From the NCBI GenBank assembly GCA_963826505.1, contig CAWGXG010000001.1:124001-188000 (forward strand): a DNA stretch of 64,000 nt. The letters are read 5' to 3'. A program made the translations under genes and the position numbers. Each line of letters begins with the position of its first letter. Within the stretch, counting starts at the first letter, position 1. Of the stretch, positions 35,680-45,582 are shown piece by piece. The notes below the pieces were generated by a model, which worked only from the letters and a program-made list of their open reading frames with translations, was not told the origin of the DNA and did not search any database. Source of the stretch: CAWGXG01 sp963826505. GTDB taxonomy: Bacteria > Chloroflexota > Anaerolineae > Aggregatilineales > Aggregatilineaceae.

Positions 35680-37116
35680 TCAAAGCGTGAATGCGCGTAT
35701 AAGCTGCTGAATCCCCTTCGCGAAGGCGCTGTCCGGTTTAGCCGCGACGAGCGGCTGGCCGCGCCGGATGGCCGTCACCTGCCCGGGATCGTAGGGCGTC
35801 TCTAGCGATATGGGCCGCTTGAGCGCCTTCTGGATCGTCTCGCTGGGCACGTCGAAGGTGGGCCGAACGTGGTTCAATACCACCCGAATCCGCCCGGCGT
35901 CGATGCCGAGTTCTTCCAGCGCGGCCAGCAGATGCGTGCTGCTTTGGATCGAGGGTGGATCGTCCGTCATGACGACAACGACCGCCGCCGCAGCTTGCAG
36001 CGCCACTCTAGACGCCGCATCGAGCAGCCGGATATCCACAACCACCGGGTTAAACGCGCCACCCAATTCGGCCAGCATGCCTTGCGCTAAGTCAGATGTG
36101 GGGCCACTCTCGACCGGGCGCGGTGGAGCCGCCAGAATCGAAATACCGGTCGGGGGATGCTGCTCCAACAGCGCGGAGGTCGCGCCGGGGTCCGGATGCA
36201 GCGCGGGCAGATCGGCCCAGGTTTGGACCGGCTTGAGATGCAGGTAAAGCGGGATATGCGCGCCCGCGGTGCTCAGCTCGGCCAGACATACTTTCTGTCC
36301 GCTCTGCGCCAGGGCGACCGCCATATTGATGGCAATGGTAGTGCAGCCGGTCCCACCGCGCAGGCTGGTCACGGCGATTAGCGGCAGGCGCAGCGGCGCG
36401 CCAATGGGCGTCCGTGCTGTGCTGTCCGCGCCAATTGGGGCACGCCCGGCGACGTCCGCCCCAATGGGCGCCCGCCCGAGGGCATCCGCCCCGATCGGAG
36501 TACGCTCAGCGGTTTCCGGTGCGGCCGCCGCGTTCTGTGCCGTGTCCGCGCCAATGGGCCGCCGTCCCCGCGCTGGTGCGGAGCCCGGGCGCGGCGTGAC
36601 CGATCCCGCCGCAGGCGCTGGCGGAGTCGCTTGTGGTGGACCAGCCGGGGGTACGCGCCCTGTGATGGGTTTTGAGGAGGTGGTGGGCGCCGATATGCCG
36701 GGCCGGGGGACCGGCTCGGTGAGCAAGCCGGTATGCACGCGGTAATTCACCCCGGCTTTGATCACGGCATCGACGCGCTCGGTCAGTTCCTGAGCGGTGA
36801 CCGGCTTGGATAGGAAAGCATTCGCGCCCGCTTCGAGCGCCATCTCCTTGTCCATCGGCTGGCTGCGCGCCGTCAGGATGATGATCGGAATCGACGCTGT
36901 CAGGGGATCCTGACGCAGCCGTCGCACCACATCATACCCGCTCAGACCGGGCATCATCACGTCGATGATCGCCAGATCGGGCCGGATTTGCGCGGCGAGC
37001 ACGATACCTTTTTCGCCGTCTTTGGCGATCTCGACCGTGTGGCCCACGCGCTCCAACATCAGCTTGACCATTTGGAGCAAATTGAAATCGTCGTCAATCA
37101 ACAAAATCTGGGACAT
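35680..37116 (-). CDS. Receiver domain fused to CpaE/TadZ-like ATPase
   Basis: 478 residues. An N-terminal receiver (Asp52 in PDLAIIDVMMPGLSGYD, Lys in AFLSKPVTAQE) is followed by a Pro-rich linker and a repeated stretch with the unit RAPIGADVAG (10 residues, about 3.5 copies plus one remote copy). The C-terminal 240 residues are a MinD/ParA-like domain: SLRGGTGCTTIAINMAVAL at its start, VVVDIRLLDAASRVAL as Walker B region, VVVMTDDPPSIQSS and VVLNHVRP. The P-loop lacks the usual Lys residues (RGGTGCTT instead of KGGTGKTT), as in CpaE/TadZ proteins that place Flp-type pili at poles. No pilus gene is in the window. Start ATG 37116 follows AAGGGG. Confidence 0.88.
   Translation of the reverse strand: MSQILLIDDDFNLLQMVKLMLERVGHTVEIAKDGEKGIVLAAQIRPDLAIIDVMMPGLSGYDVVRRLRQDPLTASIPIIILTARSQPMDKEMALEAGANAFLSKPVTAQELTERVDAVIKAGVNYRVHTGLLTEPVPRPGISAPTTSSKPITGRVPPAGPPQATPPAPAAGSVTPRPGSAPARGRRPIGADTAQNAAAAPETAERTPIGADALGRAPIGADVAGRAPIGADSTARTPIGAPLRLPLIAVTSLRGGTGCTTIAINMAVALAQSGQKVCLAELSTAGAHIPLYLHLKPVQTWADLPALHPDPGATSALLEQHPPTGISILAAPPRPVESGPTSDLAQGMLAELGGAFNPVVVDIRLLDAASRVALQAAAAVVVVMTDDPPSIQSSTHLLAALEELGIDAGRIRVVLNHVRPTFDVPSETIQKALKRPISLETPYDPGQVTAIRRGQPLVAAKPDSAFAKGIQQLIRAFTL
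36398..36564. repeat. 30-bp in-frame tandem repeat coding PIGAD units
   Basis: Inside the receiver/CpaE gene the coding strand repeats a 30-base unit that encodes RxPIGADxxx. Three units are contiguous, with a partial fourth, and one more PIGAD lies 20 residues away. The copies differ mainly at third positions and in the two variable residues, so the repeat is old enough to have drifted, but it could still vary in number between strains. Confidence 0.7.
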
Positions 37117-37276
37117 GTGCGGCCCCTTCAGCGTATGTTTGCAGGTTCCACCAACACCCACCCCACAGCGCGCGGGCCGGGCTGTTCGTTCATTCGGTTG
37201 TGGGACAGCGCCCCGATCGTCCGACAGAAACGGCGCGCTGGCCACTGGCCTCCGCTCAATCGTACCGTAGATCGAA

Positions 37277-37750
37277 CTAGATCACACAGAATACCTCAAG
37301 ATGACGCCGGTTGATCAGGATCGCGCCCCCGCGAAACACAATGTCGCGCCGGGCAGCGAGAATAGCCGTCGCGTTGAAGATCGGGATGAACTGCTCGGGC
37401 GTGGTACGCACAAAATGGGCGAGGTTCACCGACGGGTGCAAACGCAGCACACCTTTGACCTCGAACCCGGCCACAACTGCCAGCACTTCGCGGTCGATGT
37501 TGTCGCGCCCCATATACAGCCCTTCGCGCAGCGGCAGACCGTCGCGCATCTGCGTGATCGCCACGATGCCAACGTTATCCTTGCGCAGCTCGCCCACCGG
37601 AAAATTCCCGGTCAGGACGGCTGGGTCTTCCAAAGGCGAGACGAACATCCGCTCCAGCGAGATGAACAACGCGTTGGCGTCATTAAGCTGGTCCAAAACT
37701 GGCTCGCCGTGAAGGTCAACCTCTCCGCTGATGCGGTAGGTGTGTGTCAT
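37277..37750 (-). CDS. Conserved protein of unknown function
   Basis: 157 residues, cytoplasmic, alternating strands: THTYRISGEVDLHGEPVLDQ opens, ALFISLERMFVSPLEDP follows, then NVGIVAITQMRDGLP and the closing INRRHLEVFCVI. It has the look of a small beta-barrel that packs as an adapter. I have a weak memory of such short proteins next to signalling genes in this phylum but cannot name a family with certainty. ATG 37750 follows CCGGAGAATTC; a longer frame to 37810 is unlikely. It lies between the receiver/CpaE gene (160 bp away) and the parvulin gene, same strand. Confidence 0.65.
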   Translation of the reverse strand: MTHTYRISGEVDLHGEPVLDQLNDANALFISLERMFVSPLEDPAVLTGNFPVGELRKDNVGIVAITQMRDGLPLREGLYMGRDNIDREVLAVVAGFEVKGVLRLHPSVNLAHFVRTTPEQFIPIFNATAILAARRDIVFRGGAILINRRHLEVFCVI

Positions 37751-37917
37751 GAATTCTCCGGCCACAAACCCTTTGCGAATCGTAGCAGCAGTACCTTGCA
37801 TGGGTCCCACTCCTCTCTCTAGCGGGCGTGAGCCATCTCAAAGAGGCTCCCCCGGTGATGTCGGGTGTGTCCGCGCGAACCAAGTCGCGTCCGCGCGAAC
37901 AAGTCGCATGCACGCGC

Positions 37918-39036
37918 CTATTGCCCGCTGCGCAAGGCGTTGATCGCGCTCAGCGTCGCCGGGTCCACGGCATCCAGGCCCGGCTCGGTGGGCAGGTCCG
38001 CATCCCAATCCGCGCTGCGCTGCGGCGCGGTTCGGGCGCGCAGCGTGTCGAGCCATAACTGAAAATAGCCGCGCTGGCTGGCCGCCAGCTCATCGGCGGT
38101 CAGCGTCTGGGTGCGCCGTTCGATCAATTCGATCAGGTGCAATCCAAACTCTGTTTCGATCGGTCCGACCAGGGTCCCCGGCGCGACATCGCGCACGGCG
38201 TCCGCGTAGGCGGTCGGTAGATAGCTGAGCAGCACCCAATCCATATCGCCGCCGTGCTGCGCGCTGGTACGATCGTCAGACAGATCACCCGCCACGCTGG
38301 CGAAGCTCTCGCCCGCCTCCAGACGGCTCTTGGCCTCGGCAATGCACGCTTCGGCGGCGGCACGCTGATCTGCGGTGGGCGGGGTGAGATCGGTCACCGC
38401 GTCCGGGTGGAAACTGCACAGAATATGGCGCGTATGGGCCGCCAGTTCTTCGGTGGGCACGCTGGCCGACACGTGCTCGTACAATTTCTGACGCAGCGCC
38501 TCAGTCGCAAACAAAATCTGGACATCGTAGCGGCTGAGTCCTGAAGCGGCCTCGGCCCCGGCATACCACTGCGTGATGAACGCTTGCGCGTCGGCGTTGG
38601 TGGGCAGGTCCGCCACGGCCACATCGGTCCACAAACTGAAAAACGCGGCTTCCTGGGCGTCGGCTTCTTCTGCCGTGGGCGTGATACCCATCTGCTCACC
38701 CGCCTGCCACAACAGCCGCTCATCTTCCAACTGTCCTAAGACTGCATCACCCAACGCTCCGGCGTCGTCCAGGCTGCTCGCCAGACGATTGACCGTGTCC
38801 GGGGTCAGACTGAGATTGCCGCCGGTCAGCTCGTAAAGTTTGTCGAGCTGCTCAACGTATTCCCAGCGCACGAGCTGCACGCGCGCGTGGAAATCGCTTC
38901 GCGTGATGGTGTCCTGCCCGACCGTCGAGACAATGTCGTCCGATTGGGCCAGACCCGGCGTGGCCAACGCCAGCAGCGCAATCACGCCTGCGACGCGCCA
39001 CCCGGCTGAGCACCACCGTGTTACCTTCCGCCACAT
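37918..39036 (-). CDS. Secreted parvulin-type peptidyl-prolyl isomerase (PrsA/SurA-like)
   Basis: 372 residues. A signal peptide (VAGVIALLALATPGLAQ) is followed by a SurA-N-like helical part (DTITRSDFHARVQLVRWEYV; EDERLLWQAGEQMGITPTAEE) and a parvulin domain around residues 205-310: TRHILCSFHP, AKSRLEAGESFASVAGDLSDD, GGDMDWV and VGPIETEFGLHLIELIE. These match the rotamase family, in which the SRHIL and GGxLGW-type motifs form the active site. It assists folding of exported proteins. No lipobox Cys is visible, so it is probably free or held by other contacts. AGAGGATAATCT precedes the start. Confidence 0.9.
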   Translation of the reverse strand: MWRKVTRWCSAGWRVAGVIALLALATPGLAQSDDIVSTVGQDTITRSDFHARVQLVRWEYVEQLDKLYELTGGNLSLTPDTVNRLASSLDDAGALGDAVLGQLEDERLLWQAGEQMGITPTAEEADAQEAAFFSLWTDVAVADLPTNADAQAFITQWYAGAEAASGLSRYDVQILFATEALRQKLYEHVSASVPTEELAAHTRHILCSFHPDAVTDLTPPTADQRAAAEACIAEAKSRLEAGESFASVAGDLSDDRTSAQHGGDMDWVLLSYLPTAYADAVRDVAPGTLVGPIETEFGLHLIELIERRTQTLTADELAASQRGYFQLWLDTLRARTAPQRSADWDADLPTEPGLDAVDPATLSAINALRSGQ

Positions 39037-39232
39037 AGATTATCCTCTATACGGCCGCCCACGTTCCTAAGGCGGCACAGGTTACCAATGTGCCCCCTAT
39101 GATAGCCGATTCCGTTCTGCTGCGACAGTGAATAGGGCGCGGGCTGTGCGTATGAAGGGCCAGTTTGGGGGTAGGGCATTCTCACCGGCTGCATACCTGA
39201 GAGGCGTGCAGCCGTGGTGCACGCTTCTGGAG

Positions 39233-42106
39233 TCAACTTGTGCTGGCGATGGGGTGCAGCGGCAGCCAGACGGTGAAGGTACTGCCGCGACCGTGCGTGC
39301 TGGTGACGGTGATATGTCCGCCGTGCAGCTCGACGATCTTGCGACTGATCGACAGTCCCAGCCCGGCATAGCGTGCCCGGCGTGCCCGGTCAACGCGGTA
39401 AAAACGATCGAAAACATAGGGCAGGTGTTCCGGCGGAATGCCGATCCCCTGATCGCTGACGCTTACGGCGATCTCATGCTCGTGTTGTTTGATGCTCAAC
39501 GTCACGGTTCCGTCACTCGGGGAAAACTGGACGGCATTCTTGGCGATATTGAGCAGTGCTCGCCGCAGCGCGCTGGCATCCCCATACACGCGCGGGAGTT
39601 GCTCTGGCAGATCCAGGTTCAGCCTGATCGATTGATCGCTCGCCTGGCGCTTGGCTTCACCGGCGACATCACGCACGATCGGATTGAGGTCCAACAGCAT
39701 GCCGCTTAGCTCGGTCGTGCGGTCCAGTTGCGCCATCGCCAACATCAACTCGACCAGCTCGCTCAAGTATTGAGTCTGGGTCTTCATGGCGACCAGGCGA
39801 CGCATCCAGGCTTCGTCGAGCCCGGCGCGGCGCTCGATGAGTTCCAGCCCGGTGAAAATCACCGACAGCGGCGTGCGGAATTCGTGCGACGCATTCTGCA
39901 CGAAGTCAGCGAGAATCGTCACTTTTTCGCGTTCGATCGCCGTGCGTAGTCGTTCGGCTTCGGATTCACGCCGCACAGTGATGTCTTCTATCGAGACGAT
40001 GATCTTGTTCATGGACTGCTCATGGCCCAACAGCGCCACCCATTTCAGGCTGATCGGGAACGCGGCGCCGTCGCTGCTCAGTCCAACACCCTCGCCTGAA
40101 TAGCTCGTCGCACCGTTCGCGATCGCGACCAGTTGGGAGCGCATCAACGGCAGCACTTCAGGCGGCGGGATGAGTGTCAGACTTTCGAGCGCTTCGGCCT
40201 TGGACCGCGCGCGCGTCAATTCCATCGTGGCGCGATTGACGTTGAGGATGCGCACCTTCGCCATCAGGCGGGTGATCTCCTGGGGGCGCTCGGTGAGATA
40301 CTGCTCTAAATTGGTGACGCCTGCCGCGCGCAGCCGCTCGATCTCGGCTTTGACGTCGGAACAGTCTTCTTCCCACAGCGCGACCGGGACCTCTTCAAAC
40401 AAGTTGCGGTAGCGTCCTTCGCTGGCGCTCAGTTCGGTTTCGCGCCGGCGGCGGTCTGTGATGTCGTGGGCGATGAGGATTGCGGCGACGACTTCGCCGT
40501 CGCGCATGATCGGTCCCAGGCGCGCGTGATACCAGCCGAAAGTGTCGCTCGATGCAGGCGATTCGAGTTCCACGTTAGCGGGCTGCCCCAGATCGAACAC
40601 CCTGGCGATGGCCTGGCGTAGAGTCTCATGATAGGCCGGTAGCGCGAATTCGTAGAGCGTGCGTCCAACCGTCTCTTCCACGTCGAATCCAGCAACGGTG
40701 TAGTTCACAAAGAGGATTCTTCCCTCGCGGTCGATCATGAAGATCATGTCTGGCGCATACTCCACCAATGAACGCCAGCGTTCCTCGCTTTCGTGTAGGG
40801 CGTTGACAGCGGCGCGTTGCTCGGTGATGTCGCGCACGACGGCCCCCAACAAACGATCGGAATCGATCCGAATCGGAAACTGAGAGGTTTGCAGCATGCG
40901 GATTTCGCCATCGGTACGCTGGATCGCGTTTTCTGTGGGAAATTCTAAGATGTCCTTTTCCGTGGCGATTTCCTTCATTTCCTGGGCGAGTTGTTCCGGC
41001 GTAATACGCGAACGACGCCCCTCGGGTATGAGATTGTACTGGACTTCCCACAACGTACGCCCCAGAACCTCTTCGCGTGCCAGGCCCGTGATACGCTCCA
41101 TAGCGGGATTCCATTCGATGATTTGGCCCGCGTTGTCGCCGAGGATGATTCCATCATGGGTCTGATGGATCAAATTGCGCAGCTTTTCATCGCTGGCTTG
41201 CAGTGCGATCTGGGCTTGCTGCTGCGCCGTGAAGTCGATGATCAGCCCTTCGAGAATCGTCTTCCCGTCCGCCTGTACGATGGCGCGCCCTTGTTCCCAC
41301 ACCCACTTTAGGCTGCCGTCTTTGGCCATAATCCGGTAAATGATCTGGAACGGTTGATCGTGCGCGACGCCGTACTGGACGGCGTCCCATACCATCTGGC
41401 GATCGTCGGGATGGATCAGATCGAAATAGGCGACGACCTTGTTGGATATCAGATCGTCAGGGCTGTATCCGGTCAGATTGAGGCAGCCTTCGCTGACAAA
41501 TTGCACGGTCCAGCTAAAGTCATTTTCACAGCTATACGCCATGCCTGGCAGGTTGCTCAACATAGTTTCGAGCGTGTGGTGGCTTTCTTCGAGCGCGATC
41601 TGAATCTTCTGACGCACGCTGACATCCATGTGAGCGACCAGCGTATGGGACGGCGTCACCCCGGCCAAAGCATTGGCCTGCATGGTAAACCAGCGCTGAT
41701 GGGTTGGGCTGGGGCAAACATACTGGTGGCGAAACTCATCCTGCCGGCGCGCAATGACTTCGCGTAGGCCGTGCGCCACCAGCGGGGCATCCTCAGAAAA
41801 CGGCCCGGTTGCAGTGTCACACAACGTCAGATAATTGACGCCAAGACCATAATTCGCAGCGGCGGGCAGCTCGTTCTCTTCGGCGAACTGCCGCCACGCC
41901 GCGTTGACCATCACGATCGTTCCCGTGTCGTCCAACACGGCCACATGAGCGGGCATGGCATCCAGCGCGGCCTGCAAAAAACTATTTTCGACAGCCATCG
42001 GGTGAGCCGTCTCGCGCGCTTCCAGCTCTGCGATCCGGCGGCGCAGAGCGATAATTTCTTGTTCAGCGGCATCCTGTGAGGAGACCGGTAAGGATTGGTC
42101 AGTCAT
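39233..42106 (-). CDS. Multi-PAS sensor histidine kinase
   Basis: 957 residues, no membrane helix, so a cytoplasmic kinase. A short coiled coil (EIIALRRRIAELEA) precedes about five PAS domains: DAMPAHVAVLDDTGTIVMVN (from 45), TMLSNLPGMAYSCEND (about 185), QTHDGIILGDNAGQIIEWN (about 315), EYAPDMIFMIDREGRILFVN (about 450) and a degenerate fifth near 590-700. The HisKA domain has His741 in ASHEFRTPLSVI, and the ATPase has NIAKNAVQFSP, DQGIGIP and YAGLGLSISRKIVE. Domains of the S-box type bind flavin, haem or other ligands; no cofactor residue is evident. It overlaps the 7TM kinase gene upstream by 8 bp. Confidence 0.93.
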   Translation of the reverse strand: MTDQSLPVSSQDAAEQEIIALRRRIAELEARETAHPMAVENSFLQAALDAMPAHVAVLDDTGTIVMVNAAWRQFAEENELPAAANYGLGVNYLTLCDTATGPFSEDAPLVAHGLREVIARRQDEFRHQYVCPSPTHQRWFTMQANALAGVTPSHTLVAHMDVSVRQKIQIALEESHHTLETMLSNLPGMAYSCENDFSWTVQFVSEGCLNLTGYSPDDLISNKVVAYFDLIHPDDRQMVWDAVQYGVAHDQPFQIIYRIMAKDGSLKWVWEQGRAIVQADGKTILEGLIIDFTAQQQAQIALQASDEKLRNLIHQTHDGIILGDNAGQIIEWNPAMERITGLAREEVLGRTLWEVQYNLIPEGRRSRITPEQLAQEMKEIATEKDILEFPTENAIQRTDGEIRMLQTSQFPIRIDSDRLLGAVVRDITEQRAAVNALHESEERWRSLVEYAPDMIFMIDREGRILFVNYTVAGFDVEETVGRTLYEFALPAYHETLRQAIARVFDLGQPANVELESPASSDTFGWYHARLGPIMRDGEVVAAILIAHDITDRRRRETELSASEGRYRNLFEEVPVALWEEDCSDVKAEIERLRAAGVTNLEQYLTERPQEITRLMAKVRILNVNRATMELTRARSKAEALESLTLIPPPEVLPLMRSQLVAIANGATSYSGEGVGLSSDGAAFPISLKWVALLGHEQSMNKIIVSIEDITVRRESEAERLRTAIEREKVTILADFVQNASHEFRTPLSVIFTGLELIERRAGLDEAWMRRLVAMKTQTQYLSELVELMLAMAQLDRTTELSGMLLDLNPIVRDVAGEAKRQASDQSIRLNLDLPEQLPRVYGDASALRRALLNIAKNAVQFSPSDGTVTLSIKQHEHEIAVSVSDQGIGIPPEHLPYVFDRFYRVDRARRARYAGLGLSISRKIVELHGGHITVTSTHGRGSTFTVWLPLHPIASTS

Positions 42107-43571
42107 GTAGTTCTCTTTCTGGTGCGTCCTGGATCGATGGACGTAGATCTGGGGCTGTGCGCGGGGCAGGTGTTGGGAGTGTCACGAAAAACGTGGTGCC
42201 CTTGCCGGGCGTGCTCTCTAACCAGATATGGCCGCCGTGCATTTCGACCAACCGCTTGGTGATCGCCATGCCGAGGCCGGTGCCTTCATACTCGCGCGTC
42301 GTGGAATTATCAATTTGTTGGAATTCGGCAAAGACGGTGTCGATCTTGTCGGGCGCGATGCCAATGCCGGTGTCGGCGATCTCGATCTGCACGGTGGAAT
42401 CCACCTGGGCGGCGCGCACTGTGACCCCTCCCTGATGGGTGAATTTGACCGCGTTGGCGAGAATATTCGTCACAATCTGGCGCACGCGCGTTTCGTCGCC
42501 CAGGACGGGTGGCGCATCGGCGTAGGCGCGAGTGAGCGTCAGCCCTTTTTGCGCGGCCAGCGGCTGGATCGTCTCGATGACATTGTCCAGCAAGGTGGCG
42601 GTGGGCAGCGGCTGTTGTTCCAGGGTGAACTGCCCGGCCTCGATGCGGTTCAGATCGATCACATCGTTGATCAGGCCCAGCAGGTTTTGCCCGTTGCGGA
42701 TCACTTTTTCCAGCCGGTCGCGCTGCGTGTCGTTGAGGGCGCCGTATGTGCCGTTGATCACCAGCGAGGTATAGCCGATGATGGAATTCAACGGCGTGCG
42801 CAGCTCGTGGCTGGTATTGGCGAGAAACTGGCTTTTGCTGCGGCTGGCGTCGCGCAGCTCGCTGTTCTTGCGCGCCAATTCCTCGTGCAGCGCGGCCATC
42901 GGGTTGAACAGCTCGTAGCGCAGCACGGGTAACCCCAGCGCCACCGCCGACGCCGCGAAAAACAGCGCCTGGAGGGGGATGTGGACTCTGGGCCAGATCG
43001 CGGTCGAATAAACTGCTCCCGCGATCACCAACACCGGCGCGCGCCACAACGACCGCCCGCGCTCGTCGGGCATGCGGTAGAGCACGATCGCCGACGCTGC
43101 CAGGTAAGCGACCAGCGTCCCCACCACGATCGCGCCGAGCGTCGTCCAGTGGCCCGTATAACTGCCGTCGTGCGTTCCGGCGGGATGGATGTCGACCAGG
43201 AGCAGTCCCGCCCACAGCGCGAGGTTGTGCGTCACGCCCATCGTCATGCCTATCACACGCATGGCGCGCGTGATAGGCGTGCTCTGCTGCGCGAACTCCG
43301 ACGCAAACAGAAAGATGCATACGACCAGCACGCCGTAAAAGCTGACCGCGACGTAGGTCGTGTGATCGGGATTGAGCTGCAGACGATCGATGAAGCGCCC
43401 GAAGCCGTTTGCCACGGAATAGGCACCCATCATCAGCATGGTGATCGCGAAAAGCTGGTTCATGAGGCGGCCTGGGGCCTGCCACAGCACCAGCATCAAC
43501 AGCGCGGCGGCGACTACCGCCGTCAGTCCATTGGCTGCCAGGACTATGATCGTCGTCGTGGAGAGGCTCAT
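42099..43571 (-). CDS. Membrane sensor histidine kinase, multi-helix sensor
   Basis: 490 residues. Seven hydrophobic helices fill residues 8-225 (for example IIVLAANGLTAVVAAALLMLV, VAVSFYGVLVVCIFLFA, TTLGAIVVGTLVAYLAASAI), followed directly by a short coiled coil (AALHEELARKNSELRDASRS). HisKA has His255 in TSHELRTPLNSIIGY; the ATPase has NILANAVKFTHQGG, DTGIGIAPDK and EGTGLGMAITKRLVE. The sensor resembles the 7TM modules that watch the membrane itself. The gene overlaps its upstream neighbour by 4 bp (ATGA) and the downstream PAS kinase by 8 bp, so all three form one operon. It has no receiver of its own. Confidence 0.93.
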   Translation of the reverse strand: MSLSTTTIIVLAANGLTAVVAAALLMLVLWQAPGRLMNQLFAITMLMMGAYSVANGFGRFIDRLQLNPDHTTYVAVSFYGVLVVCIFLFASEFAQQSTPITRAMRVIGMTMGVTHNLALWAGLLLVDIHPAGTHDGSYTGHWTTLGAIVVGTLVAYLAASAIVLYRMPDERGRSLWRAPVLVIAGAVYSTAIWPRVHIPLQALFFAASAVALGLPVLRYELFNPMAALHEELARKNSELRDASRSKSQFLANTSHELRTPLNSIIGYTSLVINGTYGALNDTQRDRLEKVIRNGQNLLGLINDVIDLNRIEAGQFTLEQQPLPTATLLDNVIETIQPLAAQKGLTLTRAYADAPPVLGDETRVRQIVTNILANAVKFTHQGGVTVRAAQVDSTVQIEIADTGIGIAPDKIDTVFAEFQQIDNSTTREYEGTGLGMAITKRLVEMHGGHIWLESTPGKGTTFFVTLPTPAPRTAPDLRPSIQDAPERELHD

Positions 43572-45415
43572 GCGGTCTGGTCTTCCGCTCTCGATCCGGA
43601 TCGTATAGGTCCGAGCAGGCGGTGGACCTGCTTGATCAGGTCGTCTGGCTGTACCGGTTTGGTGACGAATCCATCCACGCGCAGCGAAGTGGGCGGGGTT
43701 TCAGGTTGGTCCGCCGCCGTCACAATCAGCACGGGAATCCTCGCGCTGGCCGGATCGCGACGCAGCGCTTCCAACACCTGCCAACCGTTCATATCGGGCA
43801 TGTTGAGGTCGAGCGTGATCAGGGCCGGGTGCAGTTCGTGAGCCAGCCGCAGACCATCTGCCGCCGTGCAGGCCCCATACACGCGGTAACCGGCGCCTTC
43901 GAGCTGGCCCTGCAGCACTTCGACCGCTTCGCGATCGTCGTCGATGGCCAGAATTGTTGGCCCGGCGGTGCGCGTCCCGGGGCGGACCGTCACATCGGGA
44001 ACCGTCTGATCGGCGGCGGGCAGTGCGACGTGAAAGGTCGTGCCCTGGCCGACGACGCTCTCGAACCACAGATTGCCGCCGTGCAGCCCGACCAGCCGGT
44101 AGGCGATCGCCAGACCCAGGCCCGTGCCGGAATGGTCACTCTTGAGCGAGCCGTCCACCTGCCGAAAGGCGTGATAGACGCGTTCCTGCTGCGCGGGATC
44201 GATGCCCGACCCGGTGTCAGCGATGCTGATCACGACCTGTTGGCGCGAAGGGTCCGGGTAGGCGCGGGCAATGATCACGCCCTGCGTGGTATAACGCACC
44301 GCGTTGGACAGCAGGTTATCGAGAATTTGCTCGGTGCGCCCGGCGTCGGCATTGAGCGCGGGCAGGCGGCCATAGGCCCGTACCAGTGACAGCCCCTTTT
44401 CGGCGGCTTCGGCCTCGTATTTGCTCAGCAAGTTGTCGAGCAGCTCGGTGGTATCAATCCGCGTGCGGAACAACTCCAGCCGCCCGGCCTCGATCTTGCT
44501 GAGATCAAGCACGTCGTTGATCACGGCCAACAGCAGCCGCCCGTTGCGGTTGACTTTTTGCAGCCGGTCGTGTTGGAGCGAGGTCAAGTCGCCGTAGGTG
44601 CCGTTGAGGACCAGATCGGTGTAGCCGATGATCGAGTTCAGCGGCGTGCGCAGCTCGTGGCTCATATTGGCGAGAAACTGGCTTTTGAGGCGCGTCGCTT
44701 CGAACAGCTCCGCGTTGGTGATCGACAGGCTGACATTGAGATCGGTCAGCGGTTGGAAGACCTGGTGCTGTAAGACGATACGGCCCAACATCACCACGGC
44801 GACGGCCACCGCCACCGCGTTGAGCGACAGCACACGCAGCGCGGGAATTGCCGAAAAGACGAGCACGCCCGCGACCAGCACGGTCACCGGTTGGGCCATC
44901 GCGCGGGCCAGCGGATTCTGCTGGCGCAGCAGCAGCACGATGATACAGGCCAGATACACCGCCGCCACGATACCACCGATCTGTCCATCGGTAGTCAAGC
45001 GGTAGCGGTAGCCATCCTGGGCCAACGGCTCGAAGCCGGTGAAAAAAGGCCGGGTCCAGTTGATGACGATGAACAGCAGGCCCAACGGCACGCTGGCTGC
45101 CATCACCCGGTGTCGCACTTTCGGCGCCAGCCCGGCAAAGGACATCACGAAGGAGAAGACCAGAATGATGCCGACAGTGTAAAGTGTGGTCAGCGTTTGG
45201 AGCAGCGGTCTGGGGGACAGATCGAAGCGCTGGGCGGTCATTAGCGGCAGATTGACGGCCCCGTAGGACGCGAAGAGCAGCATACACAGCGCGAAGTAAT
45301 GGTTGCTGCGACGACGGGCATCTTCCCAGATCACCAGTAGTGCTAGCGCCGCCCCAAAAATGACGAGTACAACATTTGCACTCAGGCTGACCAGGGTGGC
45401 ATATGCGGTCGACAT
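43568..45415 (-). CDS. Membrane hybrid histidine kinase with receiver domain
   Basis: 615 residues, the first gene of the three-kinase operon. Helices occupy residues 10-225 (VVLVIFGAALALLVIWE, LYTVGIILVFSFVMSFAG, VAAVYLACIIVLLL and others). HisKA carries His253 in MSHELRTPLNSIIGY, and the ATPase carries LLSNAVRYTTQGV, DTGSGIDPAQ and SGTGLGLAIAYRLVG. A C-terminal receiver (about 492-610) has the acceptor Asp in PALITLDLNMPDMNGW and Lys in GFVTKPVQPDD. It is the only receiver in the operon, and it could relay for its neighbours. Close sequence kinship with the kinase at 42099 (same DLVLNGTYGDLTSLQHDRLQ-type H-box tail) suggests duplication. Confidence 0.93.
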   Translation of the reverse strand: MSTAYATLVSLSANVVLVIFGAALALLVIWEDARRRSNHYFALCMLLFASYGAVNLPLMTAQRFDLSPRPLLQTLTTLYTVGIILVFSFVMSFAGLAPKVRHRVMAASVPLGLLFIVINWTRPFFTGFEPLAQDGYRYRLTTDGQIGGIVAAVYLACIIVLLLRQQNPLARAMAQPVTVLVAGVLVFSAIPALRVLSLNAVAVAVAVVMLGRIVLQHQVFQPLTDLNVSLSITNAELFEATRLKSQFLANMSHELRTPLNSIIGYTDLVLNGTYGDLTSLQHDRLQKVNRNGRLLLAVINDVLDLSKIEAGRLELFRTRIDTTELLDNLLSKYEAEAAEKGLSLVRAYGRLPALNADAGRTEQILDNLLSNAVRYTTQGVIIARAYPDPSRQQVVISIADTGSGIDPAQQERVYHAFRQVDGSLKSDHSGTGLGLAIAYRLVGLHGGNLWFESVVGQGTTFHVALPAADQTVPDVTVRPGTRTAGPTILAIDDDREAVEVLQGQLEGAGYRVYGACTAADGLRLAHELHPALITLDLNMPDMNGWQVLEALRRDPASARIPVLIVTAADQPETPPTSLRVDGFVTKPVQPDDLIKQVHRLLGPIRSGSRAEDQTA

Positions 45416-45582
45416 ATGGGTAATCCTTGGTGGCCGTGCCCGTAAGGATTTACCTTACAAACGTGCCCACAATTGTAGCATGCTTCGGACAGTTTGGTAG
45501 GGTCGATATCGGCGCGTGATCACCGGTCACACGCTCCGCCATGCGCTTATGTTAAGGTGGATCTGATGCGCGCAGTGCGGCG

